This document shows, piece by piece, positions 9,947 through 17,788 of a DNA stretch of 64,000 nt; the first letter of the stretch is position 1; every line of letters starts with the position of its first letter. The translations under genes were made by a program, and so were the position numbers. Under the pieces are notes generated by a model. That model made no database searches. It had not been told where the DNA came from and worked only from the letters and a program-made list of their open reading frames with translations. This DNA comes from Paenarthrobacter aurescens (lineage in GTDB: Bacteria; Actinomycetota; Actinomycetes; Actinomycetales; Micrococcaceae), in the NCBI RefSeq assembly GCF_041549525.1, contig NZ_CP157456.1, forward strand, positions 2,356,001-2,420,000, in the 5' to 3' direction.

Positions 9947-10959
9947 CAGCTGGGTTCCTTTTGCCTGGCAGGCCTGAGCGCTTGGAGGGCGGTGAAGTGC
10001 CGCAGGGGTTCGTGGATTGCCAGGAGGAACGCGGCCAGTGCGAGCAGCCAGTACAGCTCTATGCGTCCGGGGCCATTTTGGGTTCCTACGGTTATGGCGC
10101 TGGGGCGGGCTTGGCTGAGCATGTCCGACGCCGGAGCGGTGCCTGTCCTGTGGGCGTAGGGGACGTGGAGCTGGTCTGCGATGGAGCGTAGCTGGCCCTC
10201 GTCGATGCGTGAGACGGCGTCTTGTGGCGTGCCCGTGGTTTTGTCCCGTACGTAGCCGGCGTCCGCGGTGGTGCTTTCCTTCATTCGGCCGCCTTGGCCT
10301 GTTCCGTAGCCGAGCACCGCTCCCCCGGCCACGTTGCCGGCGTCCATGGGTGCCGGAGCTTCGGTGCTGGTGTTTTCCCCGTCTCCGGCGTAGAAGACCA
10401 GGGCGGGTCTGCCGGGGTGTTGCTGTTGGGCGGCTTGCAGCCTTTCCTTCAGCAGCTGCGCCGCACCGGTGACGCTGCTTCCTTTGGCGTATCTGCTGTT
10501 TTGGGGTTGGAGGGTGGCCATGGCTGTCCGCAGTGCTGTGGCGTCCTGGGTCAGGGGCATGCGGACAGTGGCTTTGCTGTCGAAGGTGATGAGCGAGAAT
10601 TTGGCTCCGGCGAGTTCTTTGGCCAGGGTCATGACGTCCTCCTGGACGCCAGAGAGCCGGGTGTTTGTTCCGCTGTAATCTTCTGCGGCCATGCTGGTGC
10701 TGGTGTCCACAACGAAGAAGACGTCCAGGTCTGCGGTGCCGGTTTGGGCCTGGCCTCCTGACCAGCCGGGCCGCAAGGCGGCGAGGAGCAGGAGGACGAC
10801 GGCGGCACTGCGCAGTGCTGCAGGCCTCCAGGTCCGCTGTGCCCGGTTTCGTCCACGGGGTGCAAGGGTCCACGCGGTGAGGCCGAGCAAGGTGAGAAAG
10901 GCGAGGGCAATGAGGGGCCAGGGAAGAATGGGGGCGAAGGTCATGGTTCCAGCCGCCAT
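9946..10959 (-). CDS. VWA domain membrane protein (BatB-like)
   Basis: 337 residues: two transmembrane helices near the N-terminus (about 10-30 and 47-63), a von Willebrand A domain and a C-terminal helix (YWLLALAAFLLAIHEPL). The MIDAS motif for divalent metal is DTSTS in FFVVDTSTSMAAED, and Thr and Asp positions are supplied further on (VTGAAQ; YAGDGEN). This architecture fits BatB/BatA proteins. Start ATG 10959 overlaps the upstream VWA gene by 19 nt; ATG 10944 is the alternative. Probably part of a membrane complex with the neighbouring VWA protein and the MoxR ATPase. Confidence 0.85.
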   Translation of the reverse strand: MAAGTMTFAPILPWPLIALAFLTLLGLTAWTLAPRGRNRAQRTWRPAALRSAAVVLLLLAALRPGWSGGQAQTGTADLDVFFVVDTSTSMAAEDYSGTNTRLSGVQEDVMTLAKELAGAKFSLITFDSKATVRMPLTQDATALRTAMATLQPQNSRYAKGSSVTGAAQLLKERLQAAQQQHPGRPALVFYAGDGENTSTEAPAPMDAGNVAGGAVLGYGTGQGGRMKESTTADAGYVRDKTTGTPQDAVSRIDEGQLRSIADQLHVPYAHRTGTAPASDMLSQARPSAITVGTQNGPGRIELYWLLALAAFLLAIHEPLRHFTALQALRPARQKEPS

Positions 10960-11912
10960 CCGAGCAGCAGCATCCCTGTGCCGGCCAGCAGGGCAACACC
11001 CAATGGCCAGTCCGGGGCGTCGGAGACCACTGCCTGTGGCGCTGCGAGGTAGCTTGTGGCTTCGGTGTCCTGGACCTCCTGGACGATGCCCGGTACGGCG
11101 TCCGGGCTGTCCAAGGTGAAGTAGGTGCCGCCGGTTCGTTCTGCGGCTGACTTGAGCAGGGCGCCGGGCTGGTCCGTTTGCCCCCCGTAGTCCATGTCCC
11201 CTGGGTTGAGGGCGTGAATCTTTACCTTTTTGTCGGCCGCCAGGGCTGCGGCTTGCTCCAGGGTGAAGATGGGCTCTCCGGAGAGGAAGTTGTCCGTGGC
11301 CAGCACCACGGACCGCGAGCGCTCCCCTGGCTCAGTGCCGGGGAAACTTTGTACGCAGGAGGCCAGCCCGTCGCCTATGAGTGAGGAGCCCTCACCGTTC
11401 CAGGTGCCGTCAAAGAAGGACCCTGATCCGCTGTTTAGGGCTTCCTTGGCTTGGGCGAGCTGTTCGGCGGCGAACTGGTAGTCATCGGTGAGCGGGAAGA
11501 GTTGTACGCTGCTGCTGTCGAAGATGACCATCCCGATTCTTTCGCCGTCGAATTTCCTGGCGAGGTCTTCGAAGACTGCTGTGACGGCGGCATCTGTGCT
11601 GGTCATGGAGCCGGACACATCAAGGCACAGCACAATGTCCCTGTTCCTGATTTCCGGTTGCTCGGTTGTGCGGTGGATTGGTCTTGCAGCGGCTGTGGCG
11701 GTGGCGGCGAGGAACACCGCGCCCAGCGCCACGGCCAGGATCAAGCGGGCGCGGTGCCGGCGGAGGGCCTGCTGGTATTCGGGGAGGCCGGTGAGCCTCT
11801 CACCGTGGGCAATGGGCCTGGTCTGTGGGGTTCGACGACGGCGGTAAGTCAGGGCGGCGATGCTAACCGCTGCTGCGGCCAGGGGAAGCATCCACCAGTA
11901 GCTCAGTTCCAT
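10941..11912 (-). CDS. VWA domain membrane protein (BatA-like)
   Basis: 323 residues. It has an N-terminal helix (WWMLPLAAAAVSIAALTYR), a second helix (ARLILAVALGAVFLAATATAAA), a VWA domain with MIDAS motif DVSGS (VLCLDVSGSMTSTDAA) and Asp in VLATDNFLSGE, and a C-terminal membrane helix (PLGVALLAGTGMLLLGW). It follows the DUF4381-like gene with a 10-nt overlap and overlaps the next VWA gene, so the set reads as one operon. VWA proteins beside MoxR ATPases are proposed metal-dependent adaptors for MoxR; that role here is inference. Confidence 0.87.
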   Translation of the reverse strand: MELSYWWMLPLAAAAVSIAALTYRRRRTPQTRPIAHGERLTGLPEYQQALRRHRARLILAVALGAVFLAATATAAARPIHRTTEQPEIRNRDIVLCLDVSGSMTSTDAAVTAVFEDLARKFDGERIGMVIFDSSSVQLFPLTDDYQFAAEQLAQAKEALNSGSGSFFDGTWNGEGSSLIGDGLASCVQSFPGTEPGERSRSVVLATDNFLSGEPIFTLEQAAALAADKKVKIHALNPGDMDYGGQTDQPGALLKSAAERTGGTYFTLDSPDAVPGIVQEVQDTEATSYLAAPQAVVSDAPDWPLGVALLAGTGMLLLGWRLEP

Positions 11913-12373
11913 GCGCGCACCACCTGACGTGCAGCCTCCGCGGATTCCTGGACGGTGTGGGTTGGCTGGGGTGCGAACTCGCTGGGGTAGATACCGGCGA
12001 TTCCTGCCGCCAAACCGTTGTATTCGTGTCGGCGGAGTTCCTCAAGGGTCATCGAAGTCAGGGGCAGCCCCTTGGCCGTCCCGGCGAATTCGCGGACGAG
12101 GAAACTGAGTTTTTGGTGAGCGTCGCGCTCTGGCAAGCGGCCGGCGTCGGCGTCCTCTGCTGTGGCGTCGATTGCCTGGAGGCATTCGCTTCGGAGCCTC
12201 TCCAGATGGGGTCCTTGATGTGCAGGCGCGTTTTGCCTGGCGGGTGCCTTCTTGCGGCCCCACAGGAAGATGGCCGCGTACCAAAGCCCTACGAGGAGCA
12301 CCATCACCAGTCCGAGCCAGAACCACTGCGGCTGGTATTGCAGGGGTGAATAGAAGCCGTTTTCATCCTGCAT
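11903..12373 (-). CDS. DUF4381-like single-pass membrane protein of the MoxR locus
   Basis: 156 residues. One transmembrane helix (about residues 16-38, WFWLGLVMVLLVGLWYAAIF) is followed by a cytoplasmic helical domain (LRSECLQAIDATAEDADAG; LSFLVREFAGTAKG). Size, topology and position between DUF58 and the VWA pair match DUF4381 proteins of such operons, but the family call is by architecture and context. ATG 12373 is preceded by GGGTGG; GTG 12382 is an alternative. Overlaps both neighbours. Confidence 0.7.
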   Translation of the reverse strand: MQDENGFYSPLQYQPQWFWLGLVMVLLVGLWYAAIFLWGRKKAPARQNAPAHQGPHLERLRSECLQAIDATAEDADAGRLPERDAHQKLSFLVREFAGTAKGLPLTSMTLEELRRHEYNGLAAGIAGIYPSEFAPQPTHTVQESAEAARQVVRAWN

Positions 12374-13286
12374 GGCTGCCACCCACGGTTGACGGCCTTG
12401 GCGTGATGGCCCGGGACCGGTGCTTTTCGAGCAGGGCGAAGACTGACGTCAGGACCTCTTCACTGCCGCTTGTGTGTTCCTCGGCAATTCCGAGGCGGTG
12501 GAATACCGCCCGCCGCTGTTGTTCCCGTTCCAGCATTGCCTCAGCGTAGGCAGCCTGTACTTTCCCATCCATGGCCAGCGCCAGGGGTATTGCCTGCCCT
12601 GTCCGGACGTCCGTGCTGCCCTCGTGGCCCGCCTGAACTGCGAGTTCGGCGTCGCGCACGGTCAGCCACAGGACCTCGTGCCGGCCGCGCAACCTCCGCA
12701 TGAGGTTTTCGGTGCGGGAATCGGGGAGGAACTCATCGGCAATGGCAACAATGAGCAAACGCCCTTTGAGGTATCTCAACACGTAGTCCAGCTGTTGGGC
12801 GATGCCACTGACCGGACCCTCAAGGGATGCGCTCGCATCCACTTCGCGCAGCAGCCTCTCCAGATGTTCTTCACCGCTGCGGGGGGGCAGGTACCAGGAG
12901 TTGGTGGCGTTGCCGTGCAGGAGGCCCACATCGTCACCGTGCCTGGCGGCAAGATAACCCAGCACACCGGCGGCATGGACGGCAATGTCCCTTTTGCTCT
13001 CACCGGAGAATGCTTGTGCTGCCATGTTCCTGCCGGTGTCCACCAGGAGAAGGACAGCGTGCCGGCGAACTGCCACATATCGCTTGACCAGGGGGGATCC
13101 GTGGCGTGCCGTAGCTTTCCAGTCGATGTCGCGGACCTCATCCCCGGGCACATAGGCGCGGAGTTCATCAAAGTCCAGGCTGCGGCCTTTGAAGACCGAA
13201 CCGTACTCCCCGTCCAGCAATGACAGCGTCCTGCGGTGGGCGAAGATGAACATCCTGGACTTGACGCGTCGGAGCAGGCTGGGCAC
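12363..13286 (-). CDS. DUF58 domain protein
   Basis: 307 residues of the DUF58 family, a VWA-like fold usually encoded after moxR. The hallmark region is present: GRSLDFDELRAYVPGDEVRDIDWKATARHGSPLVKRY, followed by LLLVDTGRNMAAQ, where the metal-site DxSxS of true VWA domains is altered to DTGRN. No N-terminal membrane helices are seen, so this is the short, soluble type. The GTG at 13286 is supported by AAAGGGG 7 nt upstream. It starts 12 nt after the moxR stop. Function unknown. Confidence 0.88.
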   Translation of the reverse strand: MPSLLRRVKSRMFIFAHRRTLSLLDGEYGSVFKGRSLDFDELRAYVPGDEVRDIDWKATARHGSPLVKRYVAVRRHAVLLLVDTGRNMAAQAFSGESKRDIAVHAAGVLGYLAARHGDDVGLLHGNATNSWYLPPRSGEEHLERLLREVDASASLEGPVSGIAQQLDYVLRYLKGRLLIVAIADEFLPDSRTENLMRRLRGRHEVLWLTVRDAELAVQAGHEGSTDVRTGQAIPLALAMDGKVQAAYAEAMLEREQQRRAVFHRLGIAEEHTSGSEEVLTSVFALLEKHRSRAITPRPSTVGGSHAG

Positions 13287-13298
13287 GTGCCGGCCCCT

Positions 13299-14306
13299 TT
13301 ACGGCGTCTGCACGGACGCCAACACGGCATCGATCACGGTTTCCACGGAGATGCCCTCAACCACGGCATCGAATCCCAGAATGATCCGGTGCCGCAGGAT
13401 CCTGTGCGCGAGGTTCTTGACGTCTTCAGGAATGACGTGGTCACGCCCTTTGAGCAACGCCATGGCCCGGGCTGCCTGGCTGAAAGCTATGCTTGCCCGC
13501 GGGCTGGCCCCGAATTCCACCACGTTGGCCAGCCGCGGCTCCAAGTACTGTGAAGCGTTACGGGTGACGTAGGCGAGCCCCACAATGTACCTGACGATCG
13601 CCGGATCAATGTAGACCCGGCGCACGAGTTCCTGAACTTGGACTACCGCGTCAAGGGACGCGGCGGCCGGAGGCTTCTGGTCCGGGCTGAAGACGCCGGC
13701 ATCAATCCGGCGAATAACTTCCGCTTCCTCCGCCGGACTCGGATAGTCCAGGACATCCTTGAGCATGAACCTGTCCATTTGTGCTTCGGGAAGACGATAC
13801 GTCCCTTCCTGCTCAATGGGATTTTGGGTAGCGAGCACCAGGAAAGGCTGCGGCAGGGGGTAGGACTCGCCCCCTATGGACGTCTGACGCTCCTGCATCG
13901 CCTCAAGCATGGCACTTTGCGTTTTGGCACTGGAGCGGTTGATCTCATCCAACAACACAATGTTGGCGTGAACAGGCCCCAGCTGCGTGACAAAGGTACC
14001 CTTGGCGGCGTCAAAGATCTGCGTACCCGCGATGTCGCTGGGCAGCAGGTCCGGCGTGCACTGTATGCGGCGGAACTCCGCACTCACCGATTCCGCTATG
14101 GCTTGGGCAGCTGTGGTTTTTGCCAAGCCAGGCACACTTTCCAACAGCACATGGCCGCCGGTCAGCAGCCCAATGACCAACGTCTCACGAAGCCTGGCCT
14201 GGCCTACTACTTTGTTTTCGAAGCTCCGGACAATGCTCCCCACGAGTTGCTGGGCACGGGCCATATCGGGTGCATCGATTCCGGCCATGGCTGTGAGCTG
14301 TTGCAC
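13299..14306 (-). CDS. MoxR-family AAA+ ATPase
   Basis: 335 residues of the MoxR branch of AAA+ ATPases, thought to act as chaperones for VWA partners. The Walker A region is degenerate, as is common for MoxR (HVLLESVPGLAKTTAAQ), Walker B is NIVLLDEINRSSAKTQ, sensor 1 is LATQNPIEQEGTYRLPEAQ, and the C-terminal lid follows. The GTG at 14306 is chosen because GAGGGGA lies 6 nt upstream; ATG 14288 is an alternative. It is first in a six-gene operon (MoxR, DUF58, DUF4381-like, VWA, VWA, TPR). Confidence 0.9.
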   Translation of the reverse strand: MQQLTAMAGIDAPDMARAQQLVGSIVRSFENKVVGQARLRETLVIGLLTGGHVLLESVPGLAKTTAAQAIAESVSAEFRRIQCTPDLLPSDIAGTQIFDAAKGTFVTQLGPVHANIVLLDEINRSSAKTQSAMLEAMQERQTSIGGESYPLPQPFLVLATQNPIEQEGTYRLPEAQMDRFMLKDVLDYPSPAEEAEVIRRIDAGVFSPDQKPPAAASLDAVVQVQELVRRVYIDPAIVRYIVGLAYVTRNASQYLEPRLANVVEFGASPRASIAFSQAARAMALLKGRDHVIPEDVKNLAHRILRHRIILGFDAVVEGISVETVIDAVLASVQTP

Positions 14307-14409
14307 TCGTGGTCCCCTCGTTGGCGTAGTTCTCAAACGGCCACTCTATCCAAGCCTTCGGGTGAAAATGCCGCAATGGGGACCCCTCCCCATGTGGACT
14401 TTGGAGGTC

Positions 14410-14421
14410 TATCCTTTTGCC
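14410..14421 (+). promoter_or_regulatory. Leaderless -10 element for the 67-aa ORF
   Basis: TATCCT (14410-14415) is followed by 6 nt and ATG 14422. The GGAGG at 14403-14407 is 14 nt from the ATG, too far for a normal ribosome-binding site. Confidence 0.5.
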
Positions 14422-14625
14422 ATGCACCAGCTACCAGCCGCCTATCAGAACTACCTCGCATCCCAGGACCAGCACGTGATCGACGCCGTACGGCCGGTCC
14501 TGCTTCAATCGGCAGCAGACCAACGCCACGGTGTCCGCATCACCTACAACAGGGGACCAACCGGGCACCAGGCCCATCTGGACGAATCCGTACCTTACGG
14601 CGAAATCGTGGAGGACATCGACTGA
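14422..14625 (+). CDS. Small hypothetical protein, 67 aa
   Basis: A short soluble ORF beginning MHQLPAAYQNYLASQDQ and ending PYGEIVEDID. It is divergent from the MoxR gene and converges on the sugar permease gene with a 7-nt gap. The frame is open far upstream, but that part is antisense to moxR. The leaderless-type TATCCT box supports ATG 14422. I do not recognise a family. It is plausible because it fills the only gap between two well-defined minus-strand operons and has its own promoter-like element. Confidence 0.6.
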   Translation: MHQLPAAYQNYLASQDQHVIDAVRPVLLQSAADQRHGVRITYNRGPTGHQAHLDESVPYGEIVEDID

Positions 14626-14632
14626 AAGACAG

Positions 14633-15451
14633 CTAGCCCTTCATGGCCCCGGAGAGGGCAAACGAATTCCCCATGCCACGGGATACCAGCGCATAAAGCA
14701 CCAGGACGGGCACCGAATACAGGATGGAGAACGCGGCCAGCTGGCCGTAGGCGATTGCCCCGTGCTGGCCGAAGAAACTGAAAATGGACACCGCCGCTGG
14801 TTGCTTGCCGGTGGACAGCAACAGGATAAAAGGAACAAAGAAGTTCCCCCACGCCTGGATGAAAACAAAGATGAACACCACCCCCAAGCCCTGCCTCATC
14901 AGCGGCAACACCACTGTCCTCAGCGCCGCCATGGCAGATGCCCCGTCCACCCACGCCGCTTCCTCCAGCTCAAGAGGGACCGAGTCCATGAAGTTCTTGG
15001 TCATCCATATCGCCATGGGCAAAGTGGTAGTAGCCATGAAAAAGACAGTGGCCGCCATGGAATCCAAAAACTGCAACTGCACAAACAAACCGTAGACCGG
15101 CACCATGATGGCCGTCACCGGCAACGAGGTCCCAAACAGCACCGTATACATGAACGGCTTATTGAACCGCGACTGATACCTGGACAACGGGTAGGCCGCA
15201 AGCACGGCAGCCAGGACGTTGACCACGGCCGTACCCGCCGACAACATCAAACTGTTGGCCAAGGGCTGGAACAACAACTCGGGAGTCATCACAGCACGGA
15301 AATTCTCCAGGGAGGGCGCCACCGGAACCTTCGTCTGATAACCGGCTTGGGGATCCACGGCAGCCAACAGCAACCACAGCAAAGGCGCAACAAAGCACAC
15401 CCCTATCACCACCAAAGCGATGTTGGCACCCAGCTTCGCCCTTGTAGTCAT
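14633..15451 (-). CDS. Carbohydrate ABC transporter permease (MalG-like, CUT1)
   Basis: A 272-residue inner-membrane permease of the binding-protein-dependent sugar importers, with six predicted helices. The EAA loop that docks the ATPase is recognisable: EEAAWVDGASAMAALRTVVLPLM. The ATG at 15451 overlaps the upstream permease by 4 nt (ATGA), with GGGAGC upstream. It pairs with the MalF-like permease and the lipoprotein binding protein. No ABC ATPase is in the cluster; in actinobacteria such importers often share a single MsiK-type ATPase encoded elsewhere. Confidence 0.93.
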   Translation of the reverse strand: MTTRAKLGANIALVVIGVCFVAPLLWLLLAAVDPQAGYQTKVPVAPSLENFRAVMTPELLFQPLANSLMLSAGTAVVNVLAAVLAAYPLSRYQSRFNKPFMYTVLFGTSLPVTAIMVPVYGLFVQLQFLDSMAATVFFMATTTLPMAIWMTKNFMDSVPLELEEAAWVDGASAMAALRTVVLPLMRQGLGVVFIFVFIQAWGNFFVPFILLLSTGKQPAAVSIFSFFGQHGAIAYGQLAAFSILYSVPVLVLYALVSRGMGNSFALSGAMKG

Positions 15452-16317
15452 GTCTTTTGCTCCCTGAGGAGCCGGACATAAATGGCGCCAAACACCATAC
15501 CCAGCAGGATCAGCACCGACGCCACAGCCGTGCCGTAGCCAATATCACCGAACTTGAACGCCTCCTGGTAGGCCAACACCGGCAACGTAGTGCTGGCATT
15601 GGCAGGACCACCAGCAGTCATCACCCATATGAGGGTGAACACGGCCAACGTCTGAAGGGTAATCAGCATCAGGTTGGTGGCAATGCTGCTGCGGATCAAA
15701 GGAAGGGTGATGAAGGTGAGCCGCTGCCACCCCCGCGCACCATCCATGAGGGCCGCTTCTGACACATCCCGGGGGACGTCAGCCAACGCCGCGCGGTAGA
15801 CCAACATGGAGAAGGCAGTTCCGCGCCACGTATTGGCCAGGATGATCGCCAGCAACGGAAACGAGTACAACCAGTCCGCACCCTCGCCTCCAAGGGCACC
15901 CAGAATCTGGTTCAGCGTCCCGTCCCTGTTGAAGTAGGCGTACGCGGCAAACGCAGCCACAATCTCCGGAAGCACCCAGGCCGCAACAACAGCAGTCCCC
16001 ACCCACGATGCCACCGCTTTCCGGGAACGCGTCATCAGCAAGGCAATGAGCAAGCCCAACACATTCTGGCCCACCACGGCCGAGGCGGCGACGAACACCA
16101 CCGTGAGCCAGGCATCAAACGGAAAGGAATCATCGCTGAACATCCGGACATAATTGTCCACCCCCACCCACTGTGGATTCCTCGCTGCCTTCCCGGACAA
16201 TGCGGCGTCCGTGAACGAGGCATAAAAGGACCACACAACAGGAGCCATCAGGAACGCCAACAGCAGAAGAACGGACGGAACTACCGGGAGCAACCGCACA
16301 AAGCGGCGAATTCTCAT
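15448..16317 (-). CDS. Carbohydrate ABC transporter permease (MalF-like, CUT1)
   Basis: A 289-residue permease with an N-terminal helix (LLPVVPSVLLLLAFLMAPVV) and further helices. Its EAA motif is SEAALMDGARGWQRLTFITLP. The ATG at 16317 overlaps the stop of the binding-protein gene by 4 nt, and GGAGA lies directly upstream. It forms the heterodimeric channel with the MalG-like protein encoded next. The sugar is not predictable. Confidence 0.93.
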   Translation of the reverse strand: MRIRRFVRLLPVVPSVLLLLAFLMAPVVWSFYASFTDAALSGKAARNPQWVGVDNYVRMFSDDSFPFDAWLTVVFVAASAVVGQNVLGLLIALLMTRSRKAVASWVGTAVVAAWVLPEIVAAFAAYAYFNRDGTLNQILGALGGEGADWLYSFPLLAIILANTWRGTAFSMLVYRAALADVPRDVSEAALMDGARGWQRLTFITLPLIRSSIATNLMLITLQTLAVFTLIWVMTAGGPANASTTLPVLAYQEAFKFGDIGYGTAVASVLILLGMVFGAIYVRLLREQKT

Positions 16318-17687
16318 CTCTCCAGGACCTTGTCCTCACCTACCAGTTTCCGGACGGTGGCATCATATTCAGCCGCTGCTTCCTCAGGACTTTGCTTACC
16401 CGTGATGACCGACTCCGTAGCTACCTGTACAGCCATGGAAATCCGCGGGTAGTCAGCTGTCGCAGGCCTGTAATGCGTCACCTTCACCAAATCGGAAACG
16501 TCCTTTACAAACGGGTTGGCCGCCAAGTACTCAGGTTCCGAGGCCACATCGGTCCGAACAGCAATCTGGGAATTACTGACGTCGTAGGCCAGCGCATTCT
16601 TTTTGTTCAACGCCGTGGTGAGGAAGCTGAAAGCCAGTTCAGGGTTCCTGGTGTTCGCCCCCACAGCCAGTGTCCAGCCCCCGGACATACTCACGCCACC
16701 GGGATCCTGTCCCTTCTGCGTGGGGAACATTGCTACGCCCATGTCCTGTTCATAGCCGGCCCACTCGTAAGCGCCGCCCTTCTGCCAGAACGACGGCGTA
16801 TAGGAACCCTCCACGGTTGCGCCAAGTTTTCCTTGCGGGAACCACTCGCCAAAAACCTTTTTCCACACGTTGGCATCCAAGGCTTCGGCAGGACTCACGG
16901 CGAGTTTCTCTTCATAAAGGGTTTTCAAGAACGCCAGGGAATCGGTGAACCCTTGGGACCCCACCACCCATTTCTTTTCCCCCGTGTCATACAAGCTGCT
17001 GTCAGTGCCGTAAAGCAGCTCGTAGAAACTCTGCATGACCGTGCCTTCGCCGGTGCCCTTACCTGCATACATATTGAAAGGGATGACATTGGGATCCGCA
17101 GCCTTCATGGCACGGGCGGCAGTGAGGATCTCATCCCAGGTTTTCGGCTGCCAGGGAACCGGTATGCCAGCTTTCTGCAGAACAGTCTTGTTGTACCAAA
17201 TGGCCCGGGTATCGGTGCCCAGGGGAACGGCGTAAATTCCGCCGTCGTCCGCACGGCCGGCTTCCTTGGCCGCCTCGTTGAACGCGTCCCAGTCATCCCA
17301 TTTCTCGAGGTACGGGTCCAACTTCAGCAAGTATCCGGCGTCGACGTCGGAACGGACCTTGAACGTGTCCTCATAAAAGACGTCCGGCGCCGTGTCAGCT
17401 GAGCGCTGAGCCAAGGCAAGCTTGGTCCCGTAATCGTCGTCATTGGCCTGGATGGGCTGGAGGTCCACAGTGACGCCGGCGTTGGAGGCCTCGAATTCCT
17501 TTTTGGCATCCTGCATGACCGTGTCCAAGGCAGTGAACGAATCGGTCTTCTGGTAGAGAATCTTCAGGGTCTTGCCCGCTGCAGCCTCAGGCGTAGGCGA
17601 ACAGGACGTCGCTGCCGTCAGGACGGCAGCGACGGTAACAAGTGCGGCGGCGAACTTCACCGGTGCATAAATCACTGGGCGGCGCAT
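16314..17687 (-). CDS. Sugar ABC transporter substrate-binding lipoprotein
   Basis: 457 residues. A signal peptide (KFAAALVTVAAVLTAATSC) ends in a lipobox Cys, so the protein is anchored outside the membrane. The mature protein is a type-1 extracellular solute-binding fold: KTLKILYQKTD start, FEASNAGVTVDLQPIQ, WYNKTVLQKAGIPVPWQPKT, and late SMSGGWTLAVGANTRNP. GGAG is just before the ATG. It is the first gene of the transport operon; 101 nt separate it from the upstream ROK gene on the same strand, so either gene or both may drive it. Confidence 0.94.
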   Translation of the reverse strand: MRRPVIYAPVKFAAALVTVAAVLTAATSCSPTPEAAAGKTLKILYQKTDSFTALDTVMQDAKKEFEASNAGVTVDLQPIQANDDDYGTKLALAQRSADTAPDVFYEDTFKVRSDVDAGYLLKLDPYLEKWDDWDAFNEAAKEAGRADDGGIYAVPLGTDTRAIWYNKTVLQKAGIPVPWQPKTWDEILTAARAMKAADPNVIPFNMYAGKGTGEGTVMQSFYELLYGTDSSLYDTGEKKWVVGSQGFTDSLAFLKTLYEEKLAVSPAEALDANVWKKVFGEWFPQGKLGATVEGSYTPSFWQKGGAYEWAGYEQDMGVAMFPTQKGQDPGGVSMSGGWTLAVGANTRNPELAFSFLTTALNKKNALAYDVSNSQIAVRTDVASEPEYLAANPFVKDVSDLVKVTHYRPATADYPRISMAVQVATESVITGKQSPEEAAAEYDATVRKLVGEDKVLER

Positions 17688-17788
17688 GGTGCTCCATTCA
17701 GTCGATCGTGGCTACAGCCCCCATGCTTCACCGTGACACACCTGCGACGTGGCCGAGCCCTATGGTTATTCAGTTATCCTGCCTCCAA

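Noticed and set aside
9947..10999. Long N-terminal extension of the TPR ORF
   Set aside because: It is the out-of-frame shadow of the VWA gene; translation from ATG 9946 fits the family and overlaps the VWA stop by 1 nt.
13638..14636. 332-codon plus-strand open frame antisense to moxR
   Set aside because: Opposite a gene with full AAA+ motifs; only the small ORF from 14422 was retained, in another frame.
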